A stretch of 15,478 bases of DNA from CAZQLE01 sp964593905 (GCA_964593905.1 CAZQLE010000080.1:1-15478); one strand, 5' to 3'. Positions 1 to 7,261 are shown, counted from the stretch's first letter. Numbers and translations are program-made. Notes: generated from the letters alone by a model not told the origin.

Positions 1-34
1 GCAGTGTGAACATCCGATTGAACTTCTTCGACAT
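1..34 (-). CDS. 5' end of a third gene of the ABC transporter operon (partial)
   Basis: Only the first 11 codons are in the window, reading MSKKFNRMFTL, before the sequence runs off the left edge. The ATG at 34-32 follows a strong GGAGG ribosome site (43-39). It starts 25 bases after the stop of the ATPase gene on the same strand, so it is very likely the next operon gene. A basic start followed by hydrophobic residues is compatible with a signal peptide. The missing partner of this transporter is the extracellular substrate-binding protein (TupA/ModA type). That identity is inferred from context, because too little sequence is visible to recognise a family. Confidence 0.6.
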   Translation of the reverse strand, partial: MSKKFNRMFTL

Positions 35-59
35 TTTTCCTCCGTTGAATTTGAGACAA

Positions 60-782
60 TTAGTAAACCATCTCACCATTGACAAACGCGCGGGTGCGCG
101 GGTCGATGGGGCTTTCAAAAAATTGCTGGCTGCTGGTCATTTCTACGATGCGGCCGGCCAGCATCAACCCGATGCGGTGCGAAAGCCGGCGGGCCTGAAA
201 GATGTTATGGGTCACCAGCACGATGGTGGTCTTTTGCTGTTCATTAATTTCGCGCACCACATCTTCGATCAGGCCGATATTGTAAGGGTCAAGATTGGCG
301 GTCGGCTCATCTAGCAGCAAAACCTGCGGGTGTAAGATCACCGCACGCGCCAGGGCCACGCGCTGCGCTTCACCGCCCGAGAGTTTGCGCGCGCGCTGGC
401 GGCGCAGTTTTTCTAACCCCATGCGTTGAATAATGGCATCCATTTCAACTTTGCCGTTGTGTTCAGCGCGCAGCTTCAACCCGTAGGCAATGTTTGCTTC
501 TACGCTGTCTTGCAGCAGGGCCGGGTGTTGGAACACGGTAGTTACTTCGCGCCGCCGCGCGAGCGGAAAGTTTGGTGAAAGTTCAAGATCGTCATAGCGC
601 AGCGTACCTTCATCGGGATATTCGAGAAAATTGAGCAGCCGCAGCAGGGTTGATTTGCCTGCGCCGCTCGGACCCACTAGGGTCAGAATTTCACCCCGGC
701 GAATCTCCATTTGATCGATATCCAGAATGGGGCAGCCTTCATACCCTTTTTTGATGTTTTCCAAACGATAAATGAACTCCAT
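60..782 (-). CDS. tupC: ABC transporter ATP-binding protein, tungstate/molybdate type (TupC-like)
   Basis: This 240-residue cytoplasmic ATPase would power uptake through the permease encoded just upstream. Visible motifs are Walker A GPSGAGKST (37-45), the Q-loop region VFQHP (83-87), the signature LSGGEAQ (134-140), Walker B LLLLDEP ending at P160 with catalytic Glu159, and the switch His192 (THN). The length is normal for a single-domain importer ATPase. The ATG lies only two bases after the permease stop, and its ribosome site (AGGGAA-type) sits in the end of the permease gene, so the two are tightly coupled. The ATPase alone would not reveal the substrate: the tungstate assignment rests on the TupB-like permease. 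A molybdate or phosphate role cannot be excluded. Confidence 0.85.
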   Translation of the reverse strand: MEFIYRLENIKKGYEGCPILDIDQMEIRRGEILTLVGPSGAGKSTLLRLLNFLEYPDEGTLRYDDLELSPNFPLARRREVTTVFQHPALLQDSVEANIAYGLKLRAEHNGKVEMDAIIQRMGLEKLRRQRARKLSGGEAQRVALARAVILHPQVLLLDEPTANLDPYNIGLIEDVVREINEQQKTTIVLVTHNIFQARRLSHRIGLMLAGRIVEMTSSQQFFESPIDPRTRAFVNGEMVY

Positions 783-784
783 GC

Positions 785-1492
785 TTAATTCCCTTTTCCC
801 TGCAACTGGGTGACGCCAAAGTTAATAATGAAGGAAAGGGAAAGCAGCACCATGCCCAGGCCAATGGCAAGATCAAAATTGCCCCGGCGGGTTTCGAGCA
901 TGATGGCGGTGGTTAAAACGCGGGTCGAACCCTCGATGTTTCCGCCGACCATCATCACCGCGCCCACTTCTGAAATAATGCTGCCCAGGCCGCCGACCAG
1001 GGCCACGATTACCCCCAACCGGGCCTCACGCAGCACGGCCAGGGTGACCTGTGCCGGTGTGGCGCCCAGGGCGCGAATTTGCAGCCGCAGGGCCGGGTTC
1101 ACCTCGGCCACGGCAGACATGGTGTAGCCGATGACCAACGGGGTGGCAATGATGACCTGGGCAAAGATCATGGCCGGCACAGTAAACAGCTCCGGCAGCC
1201 AATCCCAGCTCAAACCGCTTAAGATGCCAGAGCGCGAAAGGGTGAGATATACGGCCAGACCGACCACCACCGGCGGCAGCCCCATGCCGGTGTAGATGAG
1301 AGCCTGCACCAGGCGTTTGCCGCGAAAGCGCACCAACCCCAACAGGGCCCCCAGCGGAATGCCCAGCAGTGCGCTGATCACCAGGGCAATCCCGCTCACT
1401 TTTGCTGATAAGAAAATAATTTCCCAAAGAACCGGGTCGCCGCCGAAAAACAGCCGCAGACCTTCCTGAATACCCGACCATAGAATTTGCAT
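785..1492 (-). CDS. tupB: ABC transporter permease, tungstate type (TupB-like)
   Basis: This 235-residue polytopic inner-membrane protein has about five to six hydrophobic segments. The central LGATPAQVTLAVLREAR (about 143-159) is the EAA-type coupling helix that docks on the ATPase. It is followed by GGLGSIISEVGAVMMVGGNI, a stretch characteristic of TupB/anion-uptake permeases. The probable substrate is tungstate (or molybdate), used for pterin cofactors. It is the first gene of the minus-strand operon and starts at the ATG at 1492. A promoter (TTGACC, 17 bp, TATAAC) and a 30-bp inverted repeat lie directly upstream. The TupB assignment is from recognised sequence character, not a database search. 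Confidence 0.82.
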   Translation of the reverse strand: MQILWSGIQEGLRLFFGGDPVLWEIIFLSAKVSGIALVISALLGIPLGALLGLVRFRGKRLVQALIYTGMGLPPVVVGLAVYLTLSRSGILSGLSWDWLPELFTVPAMIFAQVIIATPLVIGYTMSAVAEVNPALRLQIRALGATPAQVTLAVLREARLGVIVALVGGLGSIISEVGAVMMVGGNIEGSTRVLTTAIMLETRRGNFDLAIGLGMVLLSLSFIINFGVTQLQGKGN

Positions 1493-1512
1493 GAGGATTC
1501 CCGGGGGATCAA

Positions 1513-1542
1513 ATGTATACTTGTTGCGCTACAAAGATACAT
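1513..1542. promoter_or_regulatory. 30-bp inverted repeat, putative operator of the tungstate-type transporter
   Basis: The arms ATGTATACTTGT (1513-1524) and ACAAAGATACAT (1531-1542) are inverted complements at 10 of 12 positions, around a 6-base centre TGCGCT. The element begins 4 bases downstream of the minus-strand -10 hexamer, so it covers the expected transcription start, a typical repressor position. A metal-oxyanion sensing regulator is plausible, but no regulator gene is visible and the factor is unknown. Confidence 0.6.
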
Positions 1543-1546
1543 TTTG

Positions 1547-1575
1547 GTTATATCATAGTTGCGGATAAGGGTCAA
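1547..1575 (-). promoter_or_regulatory. sigma-70-type promoter for the transporter operon
   Basis: Read on the minus strand, -35 TTGACC (1575-1570) and -10 TATAAC (1552-1547) are separated by exactly 17 bases. The expected start point falls in the adjacent inverted repeat about 50 bases before the permease ATG. Confidence 0.72.
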
Positions 1576-1597
1576 ATGATAAAAATCAGTTCTCCGG

Positions 1598-1603
1598 TAT
1601 AAT
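1598..1603 (+). promoter_or_regulatory. -10 element (TATAAT) for the divergent hydrolase gene
   Basis: A perfect TATAAT lies 56 bases before the ATG of the MBL-fold gene. No good -35 hexamer is found at 16-18 bases upstream, so this is a half-supported promoter. It is divergent from the transporter promoter in the same intergenic region. Confidence 0.45.
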
Positions 1604-1659
1604 GTTTTGTGAATTGCTTTGAGTTATCTGGTGAAAATGGATAAGGCAGGGAATTGAAT

Positions 1660-2403
1660 ATGAAGGTTGTATTTTTGGGGACGAACGGCTGGTTTGACAG
1701 CCCAACGGGCAGCACACCCAGTGTGCTGGTGGATACGGGCAATGAATATCTGGTGTTTGATGCCGGTTATGGTTTTGCCCGCCTGAACGAATGGGTCACC
1801 CGGCCGCAGCCGGTGTATTGTTTTCTCAGTCACTATCATCTCGATCATGTGATCGGGCTGCATACCATAGTCCGCAATCGTTTTGAACAGGGGTTTCAAT
1901 TGTTTGGGCCGGCCCCGGCAGCAGAAACGCTTTCTTCTTTACTGCGTTCACCCTTTACGGTGGAAGCGGGAAATTTGCCTTTTGTAATGACCATCTCCGA
2001 TGCCCCTGCGGGGCTGTCTGCGCTTCCCTTTCGCGTAGAGGCGCTGCCGTTAATTCACACAGCTCCCTGTCTGGGCTACCGGGTGGAAATTGGCGGTAAA
2101 ATACTGGCTTACTGCACCGATACCGGTTATTGCGCCAACGCGGTTGTGCTTGGCAAAAACGCCGATCTGCTGATTACCGAATGTTCCCTGTTGCCGGGGC
2201 AGCCCGATAATGGCTGGCCGCATCTTACCCCGGAACTGGCGGCGCGGATTGCGGTGGAAGCCGAAGCCAGGCGGCTGGTGTTGATGCATTTTGAAGCCGC
2301 CAATTATCGCACGCTTGAACAGCGCCAGGTGGCGCAGCAAACCGCGCGACAGATTTTCGGCAACACCGATGCTGCTGTCGATCAGATGGAAATTATCTTA
2401 TAA
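1660..2403 (+). CDS. MBL-fold metal-dependent hydrolase, RNase Z-like
   Basis: This 247-residue metallo-beta-lactamase-fold protein carries the metal-binding signature HYHLDH (His58, His60, Asp62, His63). Later ligands fit His133, Asp154 in TDTG and His210 in LMHF. The TDTG and the HLTPELAARIA...LVLMH segment resemble the RNase Z/ElaC branch, but the protein is shorter than typical RNase Z (about 300 residues) and no exosite arm is evident. It may therefore be a related phosphodiesterase or other hydrolase rather than the tRNA 3'-processing enzyme. The ATG at 1660 is preferred over the in-frame TTG at 1654, because AGGGA (1648-1652) gives a 7-base spacing to the ATG and only one base to the TTG. 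It is transcribed away from the transporter operon. Confidence 0.8.
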   Translation: MKVVFLGTNGWFDSPTGSTPSVLVDTGNEYLVFDAGYGFARLNEWVTRPQPVYCFLSHYHLDHVIGLHTIVRNRFEQGFQLFGPAPAAETLSSLLRSPFTVEAGNLPFVMTISDAPAGLSALPFRVEALPLIHTAPCLGYRVEIGGKILAYCTDTGYCANAVVLGKNADLLITECSLLPGQPDNGWPHLTPELAARIAVEAEARRLVLMHFEAANYRTLEQRQVAQQTARQIFGNTDAAVDQMEIIL

Positions 2404-2441
2404 GGGAAGTTGCAATTCTGCTGTAAACAGAGGCGGCTGCA

Positions 2442-3701
2442 ATGCAAGATTTGTGGCCGGGGGTGAAAATGGCATCTTTTATGAAAAATTTGAGAAATGT
2501 GCTGCGGTTAAACGCCGACAGCCCCAAAAAATGGAGACGGGTGTTCCTGGCGCTGACGATGGGTTTGCTGGCGTTGTTTTTGCGCACCTATCTGGCCTAT
2601 AGCGGCACTATTGAATATGATGAACCCATTTATATGGATGCGGCGTTAAATTATGCCCAGGCATTGCACACAGGCAATTTAAGTCGTCTGGGAGATGTTA
2701 CCTATAATATTGAACACCCGGCATTAAACAAAGTTTTATATGGCACGCTCCTTCTCCCCGCCAAACCGGTCCAACCCGGGCAGGTCCGCATGCCGCCTGA
2801 GGTTCAGATATTTACGATGACCCATTTTCGGAAAATATTTGTCATGCGTATGTTTTCGGTTTTTTTTGGCAGCCTGGCGGTTATTCTGCTTGGTTGGATC
2901 AATCCGCTGGCGGGGTTTTTTCTGGCGATTCACACGTATGCGGTTAAGTTCACCAGTGTGATCTATCTGGAGGCGCTGCCAGCCTGTATGGGCCTGATCG
3001 CGGTAATTTCTTTTTCCAGATTTCTGAGGATATTTGAAGAAACTTCTTCGCGCTCAAAGAAGCGTATCTGGCTCTGGCTGGGGCTTTCTTCAACTGCGTT
3101 GGGGGTTGCGGCGGCATCCAAATATCTATATGCCACTGCCGGGATTGCAATTGTGATTTACAGCCTGATTGTGCTTTTGCGCAAACGAAAATGGGCCATG
3201 CTTCCCATGCTGCTGGCCTGGGGCGTTGGGGCGCTGCTGGTTTTTGTGCTGACAAACCCGGCGCTTTGGCCCAACCCGGTGGAGCGTCTGTCGGAATCGT
3301 TGTTGTTCAGTGTGAATTACTCGCAAAACAATGAAGTGGTGAAAGCCCTGAATTATCCGGTCTGGCAGCCGTTTGTCTGGCTGCTGGCTGCAATTCCTCA
3401 ACAAGATCAAACGACCACCCCGTTTTTTGTTCAATTGTCAGACTTTTTCATCGCTGTCGATCCCGTTATCTTTCTCCTGGCTCTGGCCGGCATTCCGCGC
3501 CTTTACCGCCAGAAACCGCTTTATCTGGTCTGGTGGGTGGTGGGGATGGTGTTCTTGCTGGTCTGGAAAACCAAATGGCCGCAGTATGTGTTGATCCTTC
3601 TGGCGCCAATGTGCCTTTCGGCTGCGCTGGGGGTGGGGCAGATCCGCACTGTGGGACAAAAGGTCTACGCCGCGCTCTGGCCCGAGGCAGAAGAAGCCTG
3701 A
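2442..3701 (+). CDS. membrane glycosyltransferase, GT39/PMT-like
   Basis: This polytopic membrane protein of about 419 residues has roughly ten hydrophobic segments. After the first membrane helix comes EYDEPIY (about 58-64), with the Asp-Glu pair that is catalytic in the GT39/ArnT superfamily. The YNIEHPALNK segment matches the EHP-type motif that follows it. Such enzymes move a sugar from a polyprenyl-phosphate carrier to protein or lipid on the outer face of the membrane. The exact donor and acceptor cannot be told. Two starts are possible: ATG 2442, or ATG 2469 preceded by GGGGG with 5-base spacing, which would give 410 residues. The gene follows the MBL gene by 38 bases and ends at a strong terminator. 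Confidence 0.75.
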   Translation: MQDLWPGVKMASFMKNLRNVLRLNADSPKKWRRVFLALTMGLLALFLRTYLAYSGTIEYDEPIYMDAALNYAQALHTGNLSRLGDVTYNIEHPALNKVLYGTLLLPAKPVQPGQVRMPPEVQIFTMTHFRKIFVMRMFSVFFGSLAVILLGWINPLAGFFLAIHTYAVKFTSVIYLEALPACMGLIAVISFSRFLRIFEETSSRSKKRIWLWLGLSSTALGVAAASKYLYATAGIAIVIYSLIVLLRKRKWAMLPMLLAWGVGALLVFVLTNPALWPNPVERLSESLLFSVNYSQNNEVVKALNYPVWQPFVWLLAAIPQQDQTTTPFFVQLSDFFIAVDPVIFLLALAGIPRLYRQKPLYLVWWVVGMVFLLVWKTKWPQYVLILLAPMCLSAALGVGQIRTVGQKVYAALWPEAEEA

Positions 3702-3726
3702 GATCAGCCATTCATCCAACAGGGAG

Positions 3727-3751
3727 GGTGCGCCTTGGCGCACCTTTTTTT
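3727..3751 (+). terminator. rho-independent terminator after the glycosyltransferase gene
   Basis: GGTGCGCC (3727-3734) and GGCGCACC (3737-3744) form an 8-bp perfect inverted repeat with a TT centre, followed by seven T (3745-3751). It lies 25 bases after the stop codon. Confidence 0.9.
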
Positions 3752-3771
3752 GTGTAAGGGCGCGGCAAATC

Positions 3772-3786
3772 TCCCGCGTGGCGGGA
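3772..3786. repeat. short hairpin TCCCGC-GTG-GCGGGA
   Basis: A perfect 6-bp stem with a 3-base loop lies between the terminator and the large palindrome. It has no T tract, so it is not itself a terminator. It may belong to the same structured element as its neighbour. Confidence 0.5.
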
Positions 3787-3807
3787 AGACGGTCTAAGAT
3801 TCGCGGG

Positions 3808-3849
3808 CAAAACGGGGAGGACGTGGGATCCCACGTCCTCCCCGTTTTG
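3808..3849. repeat. perfect 42-bp palindrome
   Basis: The 21-base arms (3808-3828 and 3829-3849) are exact inverted complements with no spacer, centred on GGATCC. The arms begin CAAAACGGGG and end CCCCGTTTTG. The outer A and T tracts would let it act as a terminator on both strands. It could also be a small repetitive palindromic element or a protein-binding site. It encodes nothing and sits between two same-strand genes. Confidence 0.85.
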
Positions 3850-3871
3850 GTTTAAGAAACCCATTCTGTTC

Positions 3872-3900
3872 TTGCATTTAAAGAACAATTGTTCTATAAT
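3872..3900 (+). promoter_or_regulatory. sigma-70 promoter with a 14-bp palindrome, for the VOC-M23 pair
   Basis: -35 TTGCAT (3872-3877) and -10 TATAAT (3895-3900) are separated by 17 bases. The spacer ends with a perfect 14-bp palindrome AGAACAATTGTTCT (3882-3895) touching the -10, a position where a repressor would block polymerase. The promoter lies 65 bases upstream of the VOC start codon. Confidence 0.75.
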
Positions 3901-3965
3901 CGATTCATTCCTGGATCGCATCGCGGTAATGTATTCGAACCAATCAGACAGGCAGGAGGAATGTG

Positions 3966-4331
3966 ATGTCCAGAGTGGTGCACTTTGAACTTGCGGTTGA
4001 TGATGTTCAGCGCGCGATTGATTTTTACAGCCAGGTGTTTGGCTGGAAATTTCAAAAATGGGATGGCCCAATGGAGTACTGGCTGGTAAGCACCGGCGAC
4101 CCTGCGCAGGCGGGAATTGACGGCGCTATTTATCCGCGGCAGGAGGGGATGGTCTGGAACAATGTCATTGGGGTGACCGATATTGATGCGGCCATTCAAA
4201 AAGTGGTGGATCACGGCGGCAAGGTCATCATTGAAAAAGATTATATCGCCGGGGTGGGTTATTTTGCCCAGGTGAAGGATAGCGAAGGCAACGGTTTTGG
4301 CTTAATGCAGGATGAAACAGGAGCGCCGTGA
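3966..4331 (+). CDS. VOC-family (glyoxalase/dioxygenase superfamily) protein
   Basis: This is a 121-residue single-domain protein. It has the paired beta-alpha-beta-beta-beta pattern of the vicinal oxygen chelate fold: an N-terminal VVHFELAVDDVQRAIDFYSQVFGWKF module and a second module from NNVIGVTDIDAAIQKVVDHGG to FAQVKDSEGNGFGLMQ. Members include metal-dependent glyoxalases, dioxygenases and antibiotic-binding proteins, and the substrate here is unknown. A His near the start and a Glu in KDSEGN are at typical metal-ligand places. The ATG at 3966 has GGAGGA (3955-3960) five bases upstream and is preferred over the GTG at 3963. Its TGA overlaps the GTG start of the next gene, so the two are probably translated together. 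Confidence 0.82.
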   Translation: MSRVVHFELAVDDVQRAIDFYSQVFGWKFQKWDGPMEYWLVSTGDPAQAGIDGAIYPRQEGMVWNNVIGVTDIDAAIQKVVDHGGKVIIEKDYIAGVGYFAQVKDSEGNGFGLMQDETGAP

Positions 4332-5005
4332 GGTACCGGTTTAATGGCATGACGATTGTGGCGCTGAGCTGGGTGGTGTTAATTGCCCTGCTGGTGCTTG
4401 CAGATACGGGTTCGGCCGCCCCGCTGGTGCAAACCGGCGGGGCGATTGCCCCCACCCCTGCCGCAGCAGAAACCGGCCGCAGCGCAGCGCCCGCCAACCC
4501 GGATGTTGTGGCCGTGGCCGCAGTGGAACCGGCAGCAGAAGCGGTTGAAGCTGCCCCACCGGAAAGCGAAGCCTTTACCTTTACCGGCGGCGAAGAAGAG
4601 AAGCTGATTGCCGCCCCCTATACCGACTTTGTTTTGACCCAGGGCTTGCACGGCTGGTCGTACGGGCATAATGCCATCGATCTATATGCCGGTAAAGGCG
4701 AGCCGGTGCTGTCGCCGATCAATGGTGTGGTGGTGAACTATTTTGTTGACCAGTATGGCAATACCAACCTCGAAATTGAAAATGCCTATTACCGCGTGTT
4801 GCTGCTGCACGGCAATTATTCGGTTGAGGTAGGCCAGAGGGTGGCCCTGGGTGAGCCGGTGGGCACCGAATGGAACAACGGCTATACCCTCGATTTTCAG
4901 GGGAATTTATGCACCGGCCGCGACTGCGGGTACCATACCCATTTGAATATTTTTGACAAGCTGACGGGCACCAATGCCGACCCGCTGGCTTTGTTGAATC
5001 TTTAA
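4328..5005 (+). CDS. secreted M23-type (LytM) metallopeptidase
   Basis: This 225-residue exported protein has a hydrophobic segment at about 8-25 (a signal peptide or anchor, with a possible cleavage or lipid-free junction near GSAAP). A low-complexity Ala/Pro/Glu linker follows to about residue 85, then a C-terminal M23 domain. Zinc ligands fit His114 and Asp118 (GHNAID) and His205 of HTH, with His161 (LLHGN) as an additional family His. M23 enzymes cut peptidoglycan cross-bridges, and catalytically dead members act as cell-wall regulators. Here the metal triad appears intact, although the usual Gly of HxGxD is Ala. Cys195 and Cys200 could form a disulfide. The GTG start overlaps the previous stop (GTGA), with AGGAG four bases upstream. 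Confidence 0.8.
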   Translation: MRYRFNGMTIVALSWVVLIALLVLADTGSAAPLVQTGGAIAPTPAAAETGRSAAPANPDVVAVAAVEPAAEAVEAAPPESEAFTFTGGEEEKLIAAPYTDFVLTQGLHGWSYGHNAIDLYAGKGEPVLSPINGVVVNYFVDQYGNTNLEIENAYYRVLLLHGNYSVEVGQRVALGEPVGTEWNNGYTLDFQGNLCTGRDCGYHTHLNIFDKLTGTNADPLALLNL

Positions 5006-5046
5006 CCCCGAGCTGAAATCAGCATCATACTGTGCCGTAACGGGCG

Positions 5047-5063
5047 GTTCCCCGGTTGGGAAC
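5047..5063 (+). terminator. weak hairpin after the M23 gene
   Basis: GTTCCC (5047-5052) and GGGAAC (5058-5063) form a 6-bp stem with a 5-base loop, followed by CGGCTTTC, which is a poor T tract. It lies 41 bases after the stop codon and may terminate inefficiently. Confidence 0.35.
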
Positions 5064-5200
5064 GGCTTTCTGGTGGATCTGCGGCCGGTTTTTCCCCGCT
5101 TGACTTTTATTAGAACAAAAAATTGACCTCTCCCCGCGGATAATAATCGGGAGTATACTCATCCGGTTTTGTAGAATTGTGGATTAGTAGAAAAGAAAGA

Positions 5201-7141
5201 ATGATCATTCAGAACGAAAAACACGCAAATATATTTGAAGAAACCTCAGCCCAGCCGCCGAAGGCGGATTTTCGCAGTTGGTTGGTAGGCCGGCCTTTAG
5301 CCACAGCAGATGCACCGCACCAGACGATTGGCAAGGCGATTGGGCTGGCGGTTTTTTCGTCGGATGCGCTTTCTTCGGTCGCTTATGGCCCGCAAGAATT
5401 GATGATGGTCATTGCGGCGGCCGGGGTGGCCAGCCTGCATCTTTCGATCTGGGTTGCGGTTGCGATTGTAGTTTTGCTCGCGATCTTAACCTTCTCCTAC
5501 GAGCAGACGATTCATGCCTATCCGGGTGGAGGTGGCGCTTATATTGTGGCCCGCGATAATCTGGGTGAGCTGCCGGCGCAAACTGCCGGCGCGGCGCTGT
5601 TGACCGATTATATTCTGACTGTCGCGGTATCCATCTCATCGGGTGTGGCCCAGATTATATCGGCCTACCCGGGTCTCTTCCCCTATCGGGTGGAGATTGC
5701 GGTTGTGATGATCGCGTTTATTATGCTGATCAATTTGCGCGGGGTAAAAGAATCGGGCATGATGTTTGCGGTCCCGACTTATTTCTTCCTGTTTATGGCT
5801 TTGTTGATGGTGGTGATTGGTTTTGCCCAGTTTTTTAGCGGCAATCTGGGGGTGGTGGTAGACCCGCCTGAACTGGAAGCGGTTGCGGCCCAGGGCTTCA
5901 CCCTGTTTTTGCTGCTGCGCGCTTTTGCCAACGGCACTTCTTCGGTGACCGGTGTGGAGGCCATCTCCAACGGCATCACCGCTTTTAAAGAACCGCGCAG
6001 CAAAAATGCCGGCCTGACCCTGTTGTGGATGGCGGGCATCCTGGGCACGCTGCTGCTCAGTTTTACAATTCTGGCGGTGCAGGTGGGCGCGCTGCCTTCT
6101 CTGGAAGAGACGGTGGTTTCGCAGATTGCCCGTACGATCTATGGGGGCCGGGGTGTTTTGTATCTGGCGACCATTGTAGCCACCACGGTCATTCTGGTGA
6201 TGGCCGCCAACACGGCCTTTGCTGATTTTCCCCGTCTGGGTGCGCTGCATGCCGGCGATGGTTTTCTGCCCCGCCAGTTGACCTATCGCGGCAGCCGCCT
6301 GGTATATTCGCGGGGGATTGTTGCGCTGGCGGCGATTGCCTCACTGCTGGTGATCGGTTTTCAGGCCAGTGTAACCAAACTGATCCCGCTGTATGCAATT
6401 GGCGTATTCTTGTCGTTTACATTGTCGCAAACCGGTATGGCCCGGCGCTGGTGGAAATCGGGGCGTATGAAACCGGGCGACATTTTGCAGGAACCCGGTT
6501 CGGTGCTGACTTATGATAAGGGTTGGCGACATAAGATGATCATCAATGGTATTGGCGCCTTCAGCACCTTTGTGGTGATGATCATGTTTGCCATAACCAA
6601 ATTTATGGATGGCGCCTGGATCGTCATTGTGTTGACCCCCATCCTGGTGGCGATCTTCTTCTCGATTCACCGCCATTACAAAGGGTTAGCCAGGCAGCTC
6701 TCACTGGAACACGGGCCGAAGGTGCCCACCCGCATTGGACACAACCGCGTGATTATGCCGGTTAGCGGGGTGCACCAGGGCACGCTGGCCGCTTTGCGGT
6801 TTGCGCGAACCCTGTCAGAAGATATCACGGCTGTCCATGTTGCGATTGACCCGGTTGAGGCGGCCAGGGTGGAAGCGAAATGGGCTGACTGGGGTGAAGA
6901 TAACCGCCTCATGGTGCTCCATTCTCCATACCGTCTGTTTGTTGAACCATTGCTCGATTACATTCGCCGGTTGATTGAAAAAATGGAGCCGAATGATGTG
7001 TTGACCATTGTGGTGCCGCAGTTTGTGCCCTCCAGTGAGATCACCAATATTCTGCATACGCGCACGGCTGAAACGCTGCGCAAAATCTTGATCCACCAAC
7101 CGAATATTGTGATCGTCGAAGTGCCTTACCAGATCCAGTAA
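5201..7141 (+). CDS. kimA: KimA-like potassium transporter (APC superfamily) with cytosolic C-terminal domain
   Basis: This 646-residue transporter closely resembles Bacillus subtilis KimA (YdaO), a high-affinity proton-coupled K+ importer. The first helix contains SSDALSSVAYG (53-63), with Asp55 and Tyr62 corresponding to KimA D36 and Y43. Asp136 in LLTDYILTVAVSIS corresponds to KimA D117, at the same 81-residue distance. These residues bind or relay K+/H+ in KimA. About twelve membrane helices are followed by a soluble domain (about 511-646, from RIGHNRVIMPV to the end) that binds c-di-AMP in the relative. The ATG at 5201 is preferred over the in-frame TTG at 5177. The ribosome site (AGAAAAGAAAG) is weak. 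TTGACC (5123) and TATACT (5154) lie upstream but 25 bases apart, so no clean promoter is seen. A broader amino-acid permease label is the fallback. Confidence 0.85.
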   Translation: MIIQNEKHANIFEETSAQPPKADFRSWLVGRPLATADAPHQTIGKAIGLAVFSSDALSSVAYGPQELMMVIAAAGVASLHLSIWVAVAIVVLLAILTFSYEQTIHAYPGGGGAYIVARDNLGELPAQTAGAALLTDYILTVAVSISSGVAQIISAYPGLFPYRVEIAVVMIAFIMLINLRGVKESGMMFAVPTYFFLFMALLMVVIGFAQFFSGNLGVVVDPPELEAVAAQGFTLFLLLRAFANGTSSVTGVEAISNGITAFKEPRSKNAGLTLLWMAGILGTLLLSFTILAVQVGALPSLEETVVSQIARTIYGGRGVLYLATIVATTVILVMAANTAFADFPRLGALHAGDGFLPRQLTYRGSRLVYSRGIVALAAIASLLVIGFQASVTKLIPLYAIGVFLSFTLSQTGMARRWWKSGRMKPGDILQEPGSVLTYDKGWRHKMIINGIGAFSTFVVMIMFAITKFMDGAWIVIVLTPILVAIFFSIHRHYKGLARQLSLEHGPKVPTRIGHNRVIMPVSGVHQGTLAALRFARTLSEDITAVHVAIDPVEAARVEAKWADWGEDNRLMVLHSPYRLFVEPLLDYIRRLIEKMEPNDVLTIVVPQFVPSSEITNILHTRTAETLRKILIHQPNIVIVEVPYQIQ

Positions 7142-7170
7142 ACCCATCGGTGCAGGATAAAAATTTTTGG

Positions 7171-7217
7171 CAGAGAGCGTTGCTGCGATATCGCGGCGGC
7201 GCTCTCTGTTGTTTTTT
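7171..7217 (+). terminator. terminator after kimA
   Basis: CAGAGAGCG (7171-7179) pairs with CGCTCTCTG (7200-7208). Inside this, GCGATATCGC (7185-7194) is a perfect palindrome on the same centre, so the whole 38 bases fold as one interrupted hairpin. TTG and six T (7212-7217) follow. Confidence 0.85.
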
Positions 7218-7250
7218 GGCCTTACATTTGCCTCTCAACTGGTTAAAAAG

Positions 7251-7261
7251 GCTTGTACAAT
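7251..7261 (+). promoter_or_regulatory. GCTTGTACAAT box upstream of the aminotransferase, putative CarH/LitR site
   Basis: This 11-mer is identical to 8532-8542 in front of the first B12-dependent regulator, and it contains the TNTACA core repeated before crtI. Its TTGTAC could serve as a weak -35, 17 bases before AATAAT (7276-7281). Only one clear copy is seen here, so regulation by the nearby repressors is a hypothesis. Confidence 0.4.

Noticed and set aside
6..314. Plus-strand open frame opposite the ATPase gene
   Set aside because: It is antisense to a protein with complete ABC ATPase motifs and has no recognisable domain.
5636..6250. 204-codon minus-strand frame inside the KimA-like gene
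   Set aside because: It is rich in Arg, His and Gln, has no recognisable motif and lies opposite conserved membrane helices.
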